From: Oceanobacillus manasiensis
Lineage (GTDB): Bacteria > Bacillota > Bacilli > Bacillales > Amphibacillaceae
DNA: 64,000 bases
Direction: 5' to 3'
Assembly: GCF_000724085.1 (NCBI RefSeq)
Contig: NZ_CCDL010000003.1
Location: forward strand, 186,001 to 250,000
Both the position numbers and the translations under genes were made by a program. Shown here piece after piece: positions 1-6,984 of this stretch. Under the pieces are notes generated by a model. The model did not search any database, was not told the origin of the DNA, and was given only the letters and a program-made list of their open reading frames with translations. How positions within the stretch are numbered: the first letter of the stretch is position 1; the number at the start of each line of letters is the position of its first letter.

Positions 1-207
1 CACGTGATAATCGTTGCCAGGAATTTTCCATCTAGTCAGCTTTGCTCCACTCCAGATTGTGGCTATCAAAACAAAGCCGTTAAAAATCTCGGGTTGCGCC
101 AATGGATTTGTCCCCATTGCGACGCACATCATGACCGGGATAAAAACGCAAGCTTGAACCTTAAAAATGAAGCGTTACGACTTCTAACTGTGGGGGCGCA
201 GGGATAG
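1..207 (+). CDS. tnpB: IS200/IS605-family TnpB, C-terminal fragment (cut by window start)
   Basis: Only the last 68 codons are visible; the frame is open from base 1, so the gene starts outside the window. The fragment holds the C-terminal zinc ribbon (CSTPDC ... CPHC) followed by HDRDKNAS, which carries the last RuvC-like catalytic aspartate of TnpB nucleases. TnpB is the RNA-guided endonuclease of IS605-type elements. The stop is TAG at 205-207. Whether the full protein is intact, and whether a tnpA lies upstream, cannot be seen. The family assignment is firm. Confidence 0.9.
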   Translation, partial: HVIIVARNFPSSQLCSTPDCGYQNKAVKNLGLRQWICPHCDAHHDRDKNASLNLKNEALRLLTVGAQG

Positions 208-290
208 CCTAATAACATAACTTTCGGTTACGAAGGTGTTCTTAGGAATCCCCCACTTCAAGCGTCCGTTAAGTGGGGGTCATTCAAACT
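208..290 (+). mobile_element. Right end of the IS605-type element, with probable omega-RNA 3' part
   Basis: Directly after tnpB come a small hairpin region (about 220-240, CTTTCGGTTACGAAGG) and a larger one: CCCCCACTT at 250-258 pairs perfectly with AAGTGGGGG at 271-279. IS605-type elements end in such subterminal hairpins, and the RNA guiding TnpB is made from the 3' end of tnpB through this region. The boundary is probably near TTCAA at 283-287. The hairpin overlaps the 3' end of the methyltransferase gene on the other strand. Confidence 0.7.
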
Positions 291-875
291 GCATGAGATA
301 AACATGGAGGCATCTTGATTCATAAAAATGCGTTCTCCATGATGAAATGTCTTAATTTGAGTTGATTTAAAGCCAACTTCTGTTAAGCATTTTTTCAGCT
401 CTGCGTGAGAAAAACCGTTGTGAACTTTTGGATGATTGATTTTTTCATTTTTATCAAAATCGACAATAATAAGTTTGCCGCCATTATTTAATATGTTGTA
501 CAACTGTTTTAGGATTTTTTCTGTGTCTGGAACGTGCAGCAGGACAAGGGACATTAATACAATATCTGCTTTAAGTGCAGGAGTTTCTTGAGTGAAGTCT
601 GAGTAAATTGCTTTTGCGTTGTTAATACCCCTGTTGTTAATTTTCGCTTGCGCAACGTCGGTCATTTGTTTAGATGCATCCACCAACAAAACAGAATCCA
701 CTAAATCTGCTAATTCTAAACTAACGAGACCAGTACCGCTACCATAATCTAAAAGTGATTTTGATTTACTATTTTGTAATACAGGTTTTATTTCCTTCAC
801 AATTACGTTCGCTAATTCTTTTCTATCTTCAGTATCATATCTTTTTGCCATTTGTTCAAAAACATTTTCTTCCAT
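258..875 (-). CDS. Class I SAM-dependent methyltransferase
   Basis: 205 residues with the SAM-binding motif I LLDYGSGTGL at residues 41-50 and a Rossmann-fold layout; the acceptor cannot be read from sequence. The start has a good site (AGGAG before ATG). It lies 38 bp behind the CPYC flavoenzyme gene on the same strand, so the two are probably one operon under the Rrf2-type operators. The last codons (DPHLTDA) are encoded by the right-end hairpin of the IS605 element, so the native C-terminus has probably been replaced by a few residues. The conserved core is intact, so the enzyme may still work. Thiol methylation is an inference from its partner gene only. Confidence 0.85.
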   Translation of the reverse strand: MEENVFEQMAKRYDTEDRKELANVIVKEIKPVLQNSKSKSLLDYGSGTGLVSLELADLVDSVLLVDASKQMTDVAQAKINNRGINNAKAIYSDFTQETPALKADIVLMSLVLLHVPDTEKILKQLYNILNNGGKLIIVDFDKNEKINHPKVHNGFSHAELKKCLTEVGFKSTQIKTFHHGERIFMNQDASMFISCSLNDPHLTDA

Positions 876-913
876 GGTTAACTACTCCTACTATTTTAAG
901 ATAAGGAGAGGAT

Positions 914-1813
914 TTAAAATTCCTCTTCTGTTAAGTCCATATTTATCCCTGTTGCAATTTTACTACCATCTGCGGCTGCAAAAATTAATTGTGATGGATT
1001 TACATAGGAGGCATCTCCTGCAGCATATAAGCCTTTTACGGAAGTGCGACCAAATTCATCGGTTTTTAAAGTGCCCGATTCTTCCGTATTACAGCCTAAG
1101 TTCTCAACAAGCTGCAAATTTGGAATCAATTTTTTCGACATGACAAAGCCGCCACTACGTTCTATTTCCGTGCCATCCTCAAAGCGAACTTTTTCCAGCT
1201 GTCCATTTACGCCCTCAAAAGAAGCGAGAGGTTGTTCCATTATCTTAATTCCTTTTGATACTAGTTTTTCTGTTTCTTCATCATTAAGTAATGCATGGCC
1301 ATTTGTACAAACAACTAAGTCCTTACTCCAGTTGTAAATCATTTTTACATAATGAAAGACGTGAGAGGATTCAGATACGATAACTAATGGTTGATCTCGA
1401 TGTTCCCAACCATCGCAGTATGGGCAAACAAACAGGCTCTTGCCATAAAAGGAATAGAAACCTTCAATTTCTGGGAAAATCTCATTAACGCCGGTAGCTA
1501 AGACAAGTTTCTTTGCCTGATAGTAATGACCTAATGATTCTTCTACTACAAAACCCAGTTCAGTCTTCTCTATGGTTACAACCTCTGCTTGTAATTGATC
1601 AATAGAAGGGTAGCTTGATAATTCTTCTGCAGCAACTGAACGAAATTCTGATGGACTGACTCCATCTCTTGTAATGAAGCCATGTGAAGCGTGGGTTACT
1701 GCATTTCTCGGTTTATTACTATCAATTAAAGCCACGCTACGTCTTGCTCTTCCAAGTACCAATGCTGCGTTCAACCCAGCGGGCCCTCCACCAATAATGA
1801 TGCAATCATACAT
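914..1813 (-). CDS. Thioredoxin-reductase-like FAD oxidoreductase with CPYC motif
   Basis: 299 residues. The N-terminal FAD-binding motif is IIGGGPAGLNAALVLG (residues 6-21); a redox pair C130-P-Y-C133 followed by DGWEHRD is the active site; GLYAAGDASY near the C-terminus is the second FAD motif. Bacterial thioredoxin reductases normally carry CATC or CAVC; CPYCxGWE is the signature of the dithiol oxidase group that includes HlmI and fungal GliT, as well as many uncharacterised bacterial enzymes. AAAGGAGATGG precedes the ATG. Two operator-like repeats lie upstream and a methyltransferase gene follows. True substrate unknown; reductase or dithiol oxidase are both possible. Confidence 0.88.
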   Translation of the reverse strand: MYDCIIIGGGPAGLNAALVLGRARRSVALIDSNKPRNAVTHASHGFITRDGVSPSEFRSVAAEELSSYPSIDQLQAEVVTIEKTELGFVVEESLGHYYQAKKLVLATGVNEIFPEIEGFYSFYGKSLFVCPYCDGWEHRDQPLVIVSESSHVFHYVKMIYNWSKDLVVCTNGHALLNDEETEKLVSKGIKIMEQPLASFEGVNGQLEKVRFEDGTEIERSGGFVMSKKLIPNLQLVENLGCNTEESGTLKTDEFGRTSVKGLYAAGDASYVNPSQLIFAAADGSKIATGINMDLTEEEF

Positions 1814-1840
1814 TATAGTTCCATCTCCTTTATGTGGATA

Positions 1841-1876
1841 TTATAGACTTTTTATATCTATGATAAGTGTGAAAAG
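1841..1876 (-). promoter_or_regulatory. Rrf2-type operator/promoter, copy A (proximal to flavoenzyme gene)
   Basis: Read on the minus strand the site is ATAGATATAAAAAGTCTAT with flanking TATAAT; it is an inverted repeat of ATAGA and TCTAT separated by nine bases. Copies B (1918-1946) and C (2401-2437) share it. The right arm overlaps the -10-like TATAAT, so a bound repressor would block RNA polymerase. The site lies about 30 bp before the flavoenzyme start codon. The owner of the site (the neighbouring Rrf2 protein) is inferred. Confidence 0.65.
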
Positions 1877-1917
1877 ATTTGTTTTAATATAACGAAGGTT
1901 CACCTCCTTAAAGGTTA

Positions 1918-1946
1918 TTATAGATTCTTTATGTCTGTGATTCATT
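1918..1946 (-). promoter_or_regulatory. Rrf2-type operator/promoter, copy B (distal to flavoenzyme gene)
   Basis: Minus-strand ACAGACATAAAGAATCTAT followed by AATAACC matches copies A and C with one mismatch in the inverted arms. It is followed, like the other two, by a strong ribosome site (AAGGAGGTGA at about 1903-1912), but no proper reading frame starts there, which suggests that a promoter-plus-leader block was duplicated in front of the flavoenzyme gene. Confidence 0.6.
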
Positions 1947-1981
1947 TAAAAATTTGTTTACCATAACACTTACAGAAAAGG

Positions 1982-2383
1982 TTATGATAAACGCTGTTCT
2001 TTTTTTACTAAGTCAATTAATTTTGTTTCTCTAAGGTGTTCGTTCATTTTTTCCTCTGCATTTTTAATCTCAGATTGAATCAAACAGCCCTCATGATGAT
2101 GGAAATCACATTCAAAAAGTGGCGTGGTCCCTTCAATTGCATGAATAATATCTAAAAAGCTAATATCATTCTTATTTCGTTTTAACTTATAACCACCTTG
2201 AGCACCAGAGATCGATTCAATCATTCCTGCTTTGACAAGCTTGGTTAATATTTTTGACAGATATGTCGGTGAAACATCTTGATATTCTGCAAGTTGCTGG
2301 ACACCAATCGGTTTAGCTGATTCTTTTTTTATTAGATGAAACATGGTATGAAGCGCATAGTCTGTAGCTTTTGAGAGTTTCAT
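1982..2383 (-). CDS. Rrf2-family transcriptional regulator
   Basis: 133 residues. The N-terminus (MKLSKATDYALHTMFHL) and the winged helix at about 25-65, with the SGAQGGYKL wing, are typical of Rrf2. IscR and NsrR hold an iron-sulfur cluster with three cysteines; here only C92 and C100 (ECDFHHHEGC) are present, with a run of histidines between, so it is more likely a thiol- or metal-sensing member than an IscR orthologue. Its own promoter carries operator copy C, suggesting autoregulation, and copies A and B sit before the adjacent flavoenzyme gene, its probable target. Confidence 0.9.
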   Translation of the reverse strand: MKLSKATDYALHTMFHLIKKESAKPIGVQQLAEYQDVSPTYLSKILTKLVKAGMIESISGAQGGYKLKRNKNDISFLDIIHAIEGTTPLFECDFHHHEGCLIQSEIKNAEEKMNEHLRETKLIDLVKKEQRLS

Positions 2384-2400
2384 AAAAAATTACTCCTTTA

Positions 2401-2437
2401 ATCATGGACTTACAATGTCTATGATATCTGTGAAAAG
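2401..2437 (-). promoter_or_regulatory. Rrf2-type operator/promoter, copy C (before rrf2 gene)
   Basis: Minus-strand ATAGACATTGTAAGTCCAT carries the same nine-base-spaced arms as copies A and B. With copy A it also shares an upstream block (CTTTTCACA then TATCATAGA). The rrf2 ribosome site AAAGGAG follows. This places the regulator under the same control as the flavoenzyme unit. Confidence 0.65.
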
Positions 2438-2614
2438 GTGATAAGTCAATGTATGGTTATAAATCCCGGTTTTGTGATAGATGAGTTCCATACTGTTCAA
2501 AAAAGCCATTGATCTAGGCATAGGTGTATGTTCAATTCCTGATTTACCCATGTAGATGAAGATGATGGAGAGTAGTGCAGCTTTTTTAAGGTTTACCGTA
2601 ATGCTTTGAAACGT

Positions 2615-2782
2615 TTAGTGATTATGTAAGAAGTCGGCAATGAAGAAATAAGCTACAATACAAATGACCATCCCCATAATGATAACAGTAAGGACTAATA
2701 ATAAGTTGCCAAGCATTTGTATTCCTTTTTGTTCTTTTAAATCTGCTAGCTTTAAGAGCGAATCTTTTACTTTTTCAACCAT
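2615..2782 (-). CDS. Small single-pass membrane protein
   Basis: 55 residues beginning MVEKVKDSLLKL, chosen over an in-frame start 17 codons upstream because AAAGGGGT stands just before this ATG. A charged amphipathic N-terminal stretch is followed by one strongly hydrophobic segment (about residues 22-48) and ends in FLHNH. No family recognised. It stands alone between a regulator and an intergenic region with a possible small RNA gene. Confidence 0.6.
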   Translation of the reverse strand: MVEKVKDSLLKLADLKEQKGIQMLGNLLLVLTVIIMGMVICIVAYFFIADFLHNH

Positions 2783-2879
2783 TCTAGCTACCCCTTTAGT
2801 AAGAAATCTATTACTATTGTAGCATATTGGCAATCTTATTCTAAGGTTTGTGAGGATACATTGTTAAAGTGTTCTCTAA

Positions 2880-3054
2880 TTGACACGCTATATAAATAAA
2901 ATTACACTAATAATAAGAAGAGAGTATCCCGTAGCACGAACTGCATGATATCACTATTACAGTTCCATAAAGAGCGGATGGCCATCTAGTAGGAAATAAA
3001 CATACATTAAGGAGTAATCGCTTTAGTCAAGAGGCGGTTACTTCTTTATGTTTT
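2880..3054 (+). ncRNA. Candidate small RNA gene (promoter to terminator, no ORF)
   Basis: In the 426-bp gap before the SEC-C gene, TTGACA (2880-2885), 17 bases and TACACT (2903-2908) form a good sigma-A promoter. About 100 bases later a 13-bp hairpin (arms 3009-3021 and 3032-3044, two wobble pairs) is followed by a T-containing stretch ending TTTT, like a terminator. No reading frame with a ribosome site lies between. Transcript would be about 140 nt. No known RNA family recognised. Confidence 0.35.
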
Positions 3055-3208
3055 AAAAAGAGAAAGAGAGAAGAAATCAACGACTGCTGTGGTGAAATAT
3101 AATAGACTTACAAAAAATAAATAATGTTTTTAAAATAGAACGATAAATTGCATGGCTGGTGCGGTTCAACGTATCATTTGCATCATGCATGGGAAGGAGT
3201 GTTTTTAA

Positions 3209-4423
3209 GTGAGTGATAAGATAAGTCCAGGACTGGAAAAGAATTTAAATGATGCTATAAACGAACTAAATGACAAACACATAGAGTTGGCAGCAAAGGA
3301 ATACAAGAAACATTGGAGCGAAATACAGGTGCCTTTTTCGCTAAAAGAGGGACTTAGCAGATACACTAAAGATGAATTAACTAACATAAGAAAATACTTG
3401 CAACTAAAAGGAATAAGTAAATTTAAAAAAGGAGAAATTATTTCCGTTTATCAAGAAAAGATTCCGGAATTGCTGGAAACGGTATGTTTACGCTTTGATG
3501 AAGAGCGGTTTGGTCTACTTGTTAAGATCGCACGCAAAGGCGGCTCTATTCCTGCTCCAGATCTAGAAATAGAACAAATTATGTACCTGCGAGCAACTGG
3601 TTTAGTATACACTGGGATATTTCAAGGGGAAAAGATATTATCATTACCAGAGGAGCTGGTGGCACCAGTATTGAATCTTAATGATAGTCTGCAAGTAAGG
3701 GCTATTGTTAAAAGGAATACCGAGTGGATTAAGCTGACAAGGGGCCTTTTATATTATTATGGAACATTGAGTCTGACACAGCTAGAAGAAATGATAGAAA
3801 GCTATACGAGAAATGAAGTAGATCCTAGAAATTATTTTGAAATCATTTATGAAGCTAATGTGTACCAGGAGGAAATGTATATTGATCGGGAAGGGTTCTC
3901 TCATTGGAGAGTGACTGATCCAAAAAAGGTGAAACACGAGCATAAAAAAAGAGATGATTTGCCCTTCTTCTCGTTTACAAAAGAACAATTACTCCGTGCT
4001 GGTGAACCGGATTATATAGAAAGAAATAAAAGTTATATGCAATTAGTTCAGTACCTAACCCGTAATTATGAAATGGATAAAGAGGAAGCTGATGAGATTG
4101 TAGAAGAGTGTGTGTATGAAACGCAAATTGGTGATGAGCTAGGTGAGGTTATAACTTTTTTGGGTAAGGTAATAGAATTTGAAAGTATGGAGAGCGTCCA
4201 ACAGCTAACAGATTATGTTGTAAACTTAATGAATAACACGAGAAAGTGGACACTTAAAGGTTATTCTTCAATAGAGGTAAGAGAAAAAAGTGAATCAGGA
4301 CTACATCCGTTGGTGAAAGCTAAAAAGAATTCGCCAATACCCACAGAAAATAAAAAAGTTGGCAGAAATGAACCATGCCCATGTGGAAGTAGAAAAAAGT
4401 ATAAGAAATGCTGTGGAAGGTAG
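3209..4423 (+). CDS. SEC-C motif protein with Rho-N-like segment
   Basis: 404 residues, GTG start with GGAAGGAGT upstream. The last 20 residues hold the SEC-C zinc-binding motif NEPCPCGSRKKYKKCCG, the same as at the SecA C-terminus. Residues about 50-90 (YTKDELTNIRKYLQLKGISK) look like a small helical SAP/Rho-N-type domain. The middle is alpha-helical and unknown. Such proteins are common in Bacillaceae and have no proven role; the zinc motif suggests binding to ribosomes, SecB or nucleic acid. Monocistronic. Confidence 0.8.
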   Translation: MSDKISPGLEKNLNDAINELNDKHIELAAKEYKKHWSEIQVPFSLKEGLSRYTKDELTNIRKYLQLKGISKFKKGEIISVYQEKIPELLETVCLRFDEERFGLLVKIARKGGSIPAPDLEIEQIMYLRATGLVYTGIFQGEKILSLPEELVAPVLNLNDSLQVRAIVKRNTEWIKLTRGLLYYYGTLSLTQLEEMIESYTRNEVDPRNYFEIIYEANVYQEEMYIDREGFSHWRVTDPKKVKHEHKKRDDLPFFSFTKEQLLRAGEPDYIERNKSYMQLVQYLTRNYEMDKEEADEIVEECVYETQIGDELGEVITFLGKVIEFESMESVQQLTDYVVNLMNNTRKWTLKGYSSIEVREKSESGLHPLVKAKKNSPIPTENKKVGRNEPCPCGSRKKYKKCCGR

Positions 4424-4644
4424 AGGGTACTACTCATAGTGAAATTAAATAAAGAAAAAAAGAACTGTATCTTTACCACCTCCCTTTCACAGGAAGTGGC
4501 CAACGGTTGGAAAGGGAGAGGAGTACTAACAGAAATTCTTCGTGTTTCTAATAATCTCATTCGGGAATAATAAAAAAGTGTGCATAATAGGAAAAAGTTT
4601 ATGCAATATAAAACTTAATTTATTTAGAATGGGAGGACTTCATA

Positions 4645-5391
4645 ATGCAAAATTTAACCGATAAAGTTGCAATTGTTACAGGTGGTGCATCTGGGATAGG
4701 TTTAGCTACCGCCAAAGCTTTTTTAGAAAAGGGCGCGAAGGTCGTAATCGCTGATTTTAATGATGAAGGCGGACAAACTGTTGAGAAAGAATTAAAAGGA
4801 ACATACTCAGATGCCGTTTATTTTGTAAAAGTTGATGCTGGTAATGAAGAGTCTGTTAAAAACATGGTGGCTAAAACGGTAGAACGATTTAAGAAATTAG
4901 ATATTATTGTGAACAACGCTGGTATCGGTATTCAAAAACCATCTCATGAAGTAACAGAAGAAGAATATAAACGTGTTATCGCAGTTAACCAGGATGGGGT
5001 ATTTTATGGAGCGAAATATGCAATCCCTGAAATGATGAAGAATGGGGGAGGCGTCGTGTTAAACACTTCCTCAATCCTAGGATCTGTTGGTGAACCGACG
5101 TCATTAGCATACGCTGCTTCTAAAGGCGCCGTAAATCAAATTACAAAATCGCTAGCATTGGAATATGCAGGTAAAAATATTCGTGTGAATGCAGTAGCCC
5201 CAGGCTTTATAGAGTCTGGTCTTGTGAACAAGGAATCCCTAGGCGATTTCTATGACGGACTTGTAGACAAGCATCCAATCGGTAGACTTGGGGAACCTGA
5301 AGAAATCGCACATGCTTTTGTTTTCTTAGCAGAAAATGACTTTGTAACAGGAACTACAGTACTTGTAGATGGCGGTTATACTGCAAAGTAA
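4645..5391 (+). CDS. SDR-family oxidoreductase (classical)
   Basis: 248 residues, the usual length. It has the cofactor motif TGGASGIG (12-19), NNAG (90-93), a catalytic serine near 142 and Y156-AAS-K160. D37 after the second strand (VVIADFND) favours NAD over NADP. The C-terminus (VTGTTVLVDGGYTAK) is typical of the FabG/glucose-dehydrogenase-like group. GGGAGG stands before the ATG and a strong terminator follows, so it is a single-gene unit. Substrate unknown. Confidence 0.88.
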   Translation: MQNLTDKVAIVTGGASGIGLATAKAFLEKGAKVVIADFNDEGGQTVEKELKGTYSDAVYFVKVDAGNEESVKNMVAKTVERFKKLDIIVNNAGIGIQKPSHEVTEEEYKRVIAVNQDGVFYGAKYAIPEMMKNGGGVVLNTSSILGSVGEPTSLAYAASKGAVNQITKSLALEYAGKNIRVNAVAPGFIESGLVNKESLGDFYDGLVDKHPIGRLGEPEEIAHAFVFLAENDFVTGTTVLVDGGYTAK

Positions 5392-5411
5392 GGAAAAAAT
5401 AACGTAAGTAA

Positions 5412-5458
5412 AAAATCCGAGTTAAGGTTTAGTTTTAGCCTAACTCGGATTTTTTATT
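5412..5458 (+). terminator. Rho-independent terminator of the SDR gene
   Basis: AATCCGAGTTA pairs with TAACTCGGATT across a short loop and is followed by TTTTTATTTTT. Confidence 0.85.
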
Positions 5459-5547
5459 TTTATGAAAGAGACTCCCTACTTTCTACATATCATAAACCAT
5501 CCTTTAATCAATTAATATTTCTTTAATAAATTTTTTCAAAATTCATA

Positions 5548-5600
5548 TTGACATATATACTCAGTAACTATATACTCGGTAAGTAGTTACTGAGTATATA
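5548..5600 (+). promoter_or_regulatory. Promoter with embedded PadR-type operator
   Basis: TTGACA (5548-5553), 17 bases and TATACT (5571-5576) make a near-consensus sigma-A promoter. A perfect 17-bp inverted repeat, TATATACTCAGTAACTA (5554-5570) and its complement at 5584-5600, flanks the -10; the 13-bp centre holds a third partial half-site (TATACTCGGTAA). PadR repressors bind ATAC/GTAT-rich palindromes, and a padR gene closes this operon. The geometry means that the bound protein would cover the whole core promoter. Confidence 0.8.
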
Positions 5601-5617
5601 AAAAGGACTGAGGAGAA

Positions 5618-6265
5618 TTGATCGACTATATTGTAAGCTTTCAGTGGGAAATTTTTATATTAGCAGAAATTATATCTCTCATATGTTTGTTATTATTTGG
5701 TGTCGTTCGTTATGTATTTAATAAGCAAAAGCTTAGTTTATCTTTTTTGTTTATATTTATCGCACTTATCGTTATTGAAGCTGTTATTGCAGTAACGATC
5801 TTTATGGAAACAGGAGAAATCTCTACTTTTCAGATTGTAATAACCATATTTGTAATTTATGCTTGCACATTTGGAATAAGTGACTTTAAAAAGCTTGACC
5901 GTTGGATGCGATGGAAAATTGGGCAATGGCGTGGGACAGAATTACTTACTGAAAAGGATAAGTTCATAATGTCAAAACAGAAGGATCCTAAATATATAGC
6001 AAGAAAATATCGCTATAGTTCCTTGATCCATCTATTAATATTCGTCATTGCTCAAGCTATATTTTGGTATTACGGGTTAGGTCAGATAGATAAGGCTATT
6101 CCCTATTTGCAGGATTTATCATGGATTGGAACCGAACGCCTAGAAGAAACGCCATACGCTAGTGACGTGATATATGGACTGTCAATGGTATGGGGATTAG
6201 TGTTTGTTATTGATTTTATTTATTCATGGTCATATACCATTTTTCCATCAACTAAACAGGGGTGA
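5618..6265 (+). CDS. Integral membrane protein of an ABC export operon
   Basis: 215 residues from a TTG start just after AGGAG. Hydrophobic segments lie at about 13-32, 41-62, 69-88, 134-152 and 190-210, with a basic cytoplasmic loop (about 92-130, RWMRWKIGQWRG). No family recognised. It is the first gene of an operon with an ABC ATPase, an FtsX-type permease and PadR, and its stop codon overlaps the upstream region of the ATPase gene, so a role as accessory subunit of that exporter is likely. Downstream of the PadR operator. Confidence 0.75.
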   Translation: MIDYIVSFQWEIFILAEIISLICLLLFGVVRYVFNKQKLSLSFLFIFIALIVIEAVIAVTIFMETGEISTFQIVITIFVIYACTFGISDFKKLDRWMRWKIGQWRGTELLTEKDKFIMSKQKDPKYIARKYRYSSLIHLLIFVIAQAIFWYYGLGQIDKAIPYLQDLSWIGTERLEETPYASDVIYGLSMVWGLVFVIDFIYSWSYTIFPSTKQG

Positions 6266-6270
6266 ACCAG

Positions 6271-6984
6271 ATGATTAATGTAAAAGGATTAACAAAGGAA
6301 TACAAAACAGGAAAAGAAGTAGTGCCGGTTTTAAAAGGGGTTAATCTCACGGTAGAAGAAGGGGAGTTTGTTTGTATTATTGGTCCAAGTGGTTCTGGAA
6401 AAACAACGTTGCTACATTTACTTGGCGGCTTAGATACACCAACATCTGGGGAGATTCAGTTAAATGGTTCAGGTATCACTTCTAAATCAGAAAAAGAACG
6501 TACCATTTTACGACGTAAAGAAATCGGATTAATTTTTCAAAACTATCAATTACTTCCAACATTAACCGTATATGAAAATATTGTTTTCCCTGTTCATGCA
6601 GATGGCAAAAAAGTATCAGCTGAGACGGTTCAAGAGCTATTGTCTGCTGTGGATTTAGTTGGTTTTGAAAAACGATTCCCTAATGAGCTTAGTGGAGGAC
6701 AGCAGCAGCGAGTGGCGATTGCAAGGTCATTAATCCATAAACCTTCGATTCTATTAGCGGATGAACCAACAGGGAATTTAGATCGTCAACGTTCGAGTGA
6801 TATATTAGATTTATTATCAAACTTTCATCGCGAGAGAAATCAAACGATTGTCATGGTGTCACATGATATGTTTGCAGCTGGTTATGCAGATCGAATCGTT
6901 TTATTTAAGGATGGTGTTATTGAAGCGCAAGTGAAAAGGGAGGAGGATGATTATGCTAAATTCCTTACTCGTTTCATGGCGTAA
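6271..6984 (+). CDS. ABC transporter ATP-binding protein (MacB/LolD type)
   Basis: 237 residues. Walker A GPSGSGKT at 38-45, Q-loop at 90, signature LSGGQQQR at 140-147, Walker B ILLADEPTGN at 160-169, H-loop in VSHD. The ADEPTGNLD form is typical of the MacB/FtsE/LolD group, which works with FtsX-type permeases. ATG 6271 is preferred to GTG 6262 because AGGGGTGA lies six bases before it. It overlaps the permease gene by 32 bp, indicating translational coupling. Confidence 0.93.
   Translation: MINVKGLTKEYKTGKEVVPVLKGVNLTVEEGEFVCIIGPSGSGKTTLLHLLGGLDTPTSGEIQLNGSGITSKSEKERTILRRKEIGLIFQNYQLLPTLTVYENIVFPVHADGKKVSAETVQELLSAVDLVGFEKRFPNELSGGQQQRVAIARSLIHKPSILLADEPTGNLDRQRSSDILDLLSNFHRERNQTIVMVSHDMFAAGYADRIVLFKDGVIEAQVKREEDDYAKFLTRFMA

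Noticed and set aside
1982-2383. IscR identity for the Rrf2 gene
   Set aside because: Only two of the three cluster cysteines are present and no isc/suf genes are near.
4261-4560. Antisense 99-codon frame at the 3' end of the SEC-C gene
   Set aside because: No ribosome site and it mostly mirrors a well-supported gene on the other strand; the small stem at 4480-4520 is better seen as an intergenic hairpin.
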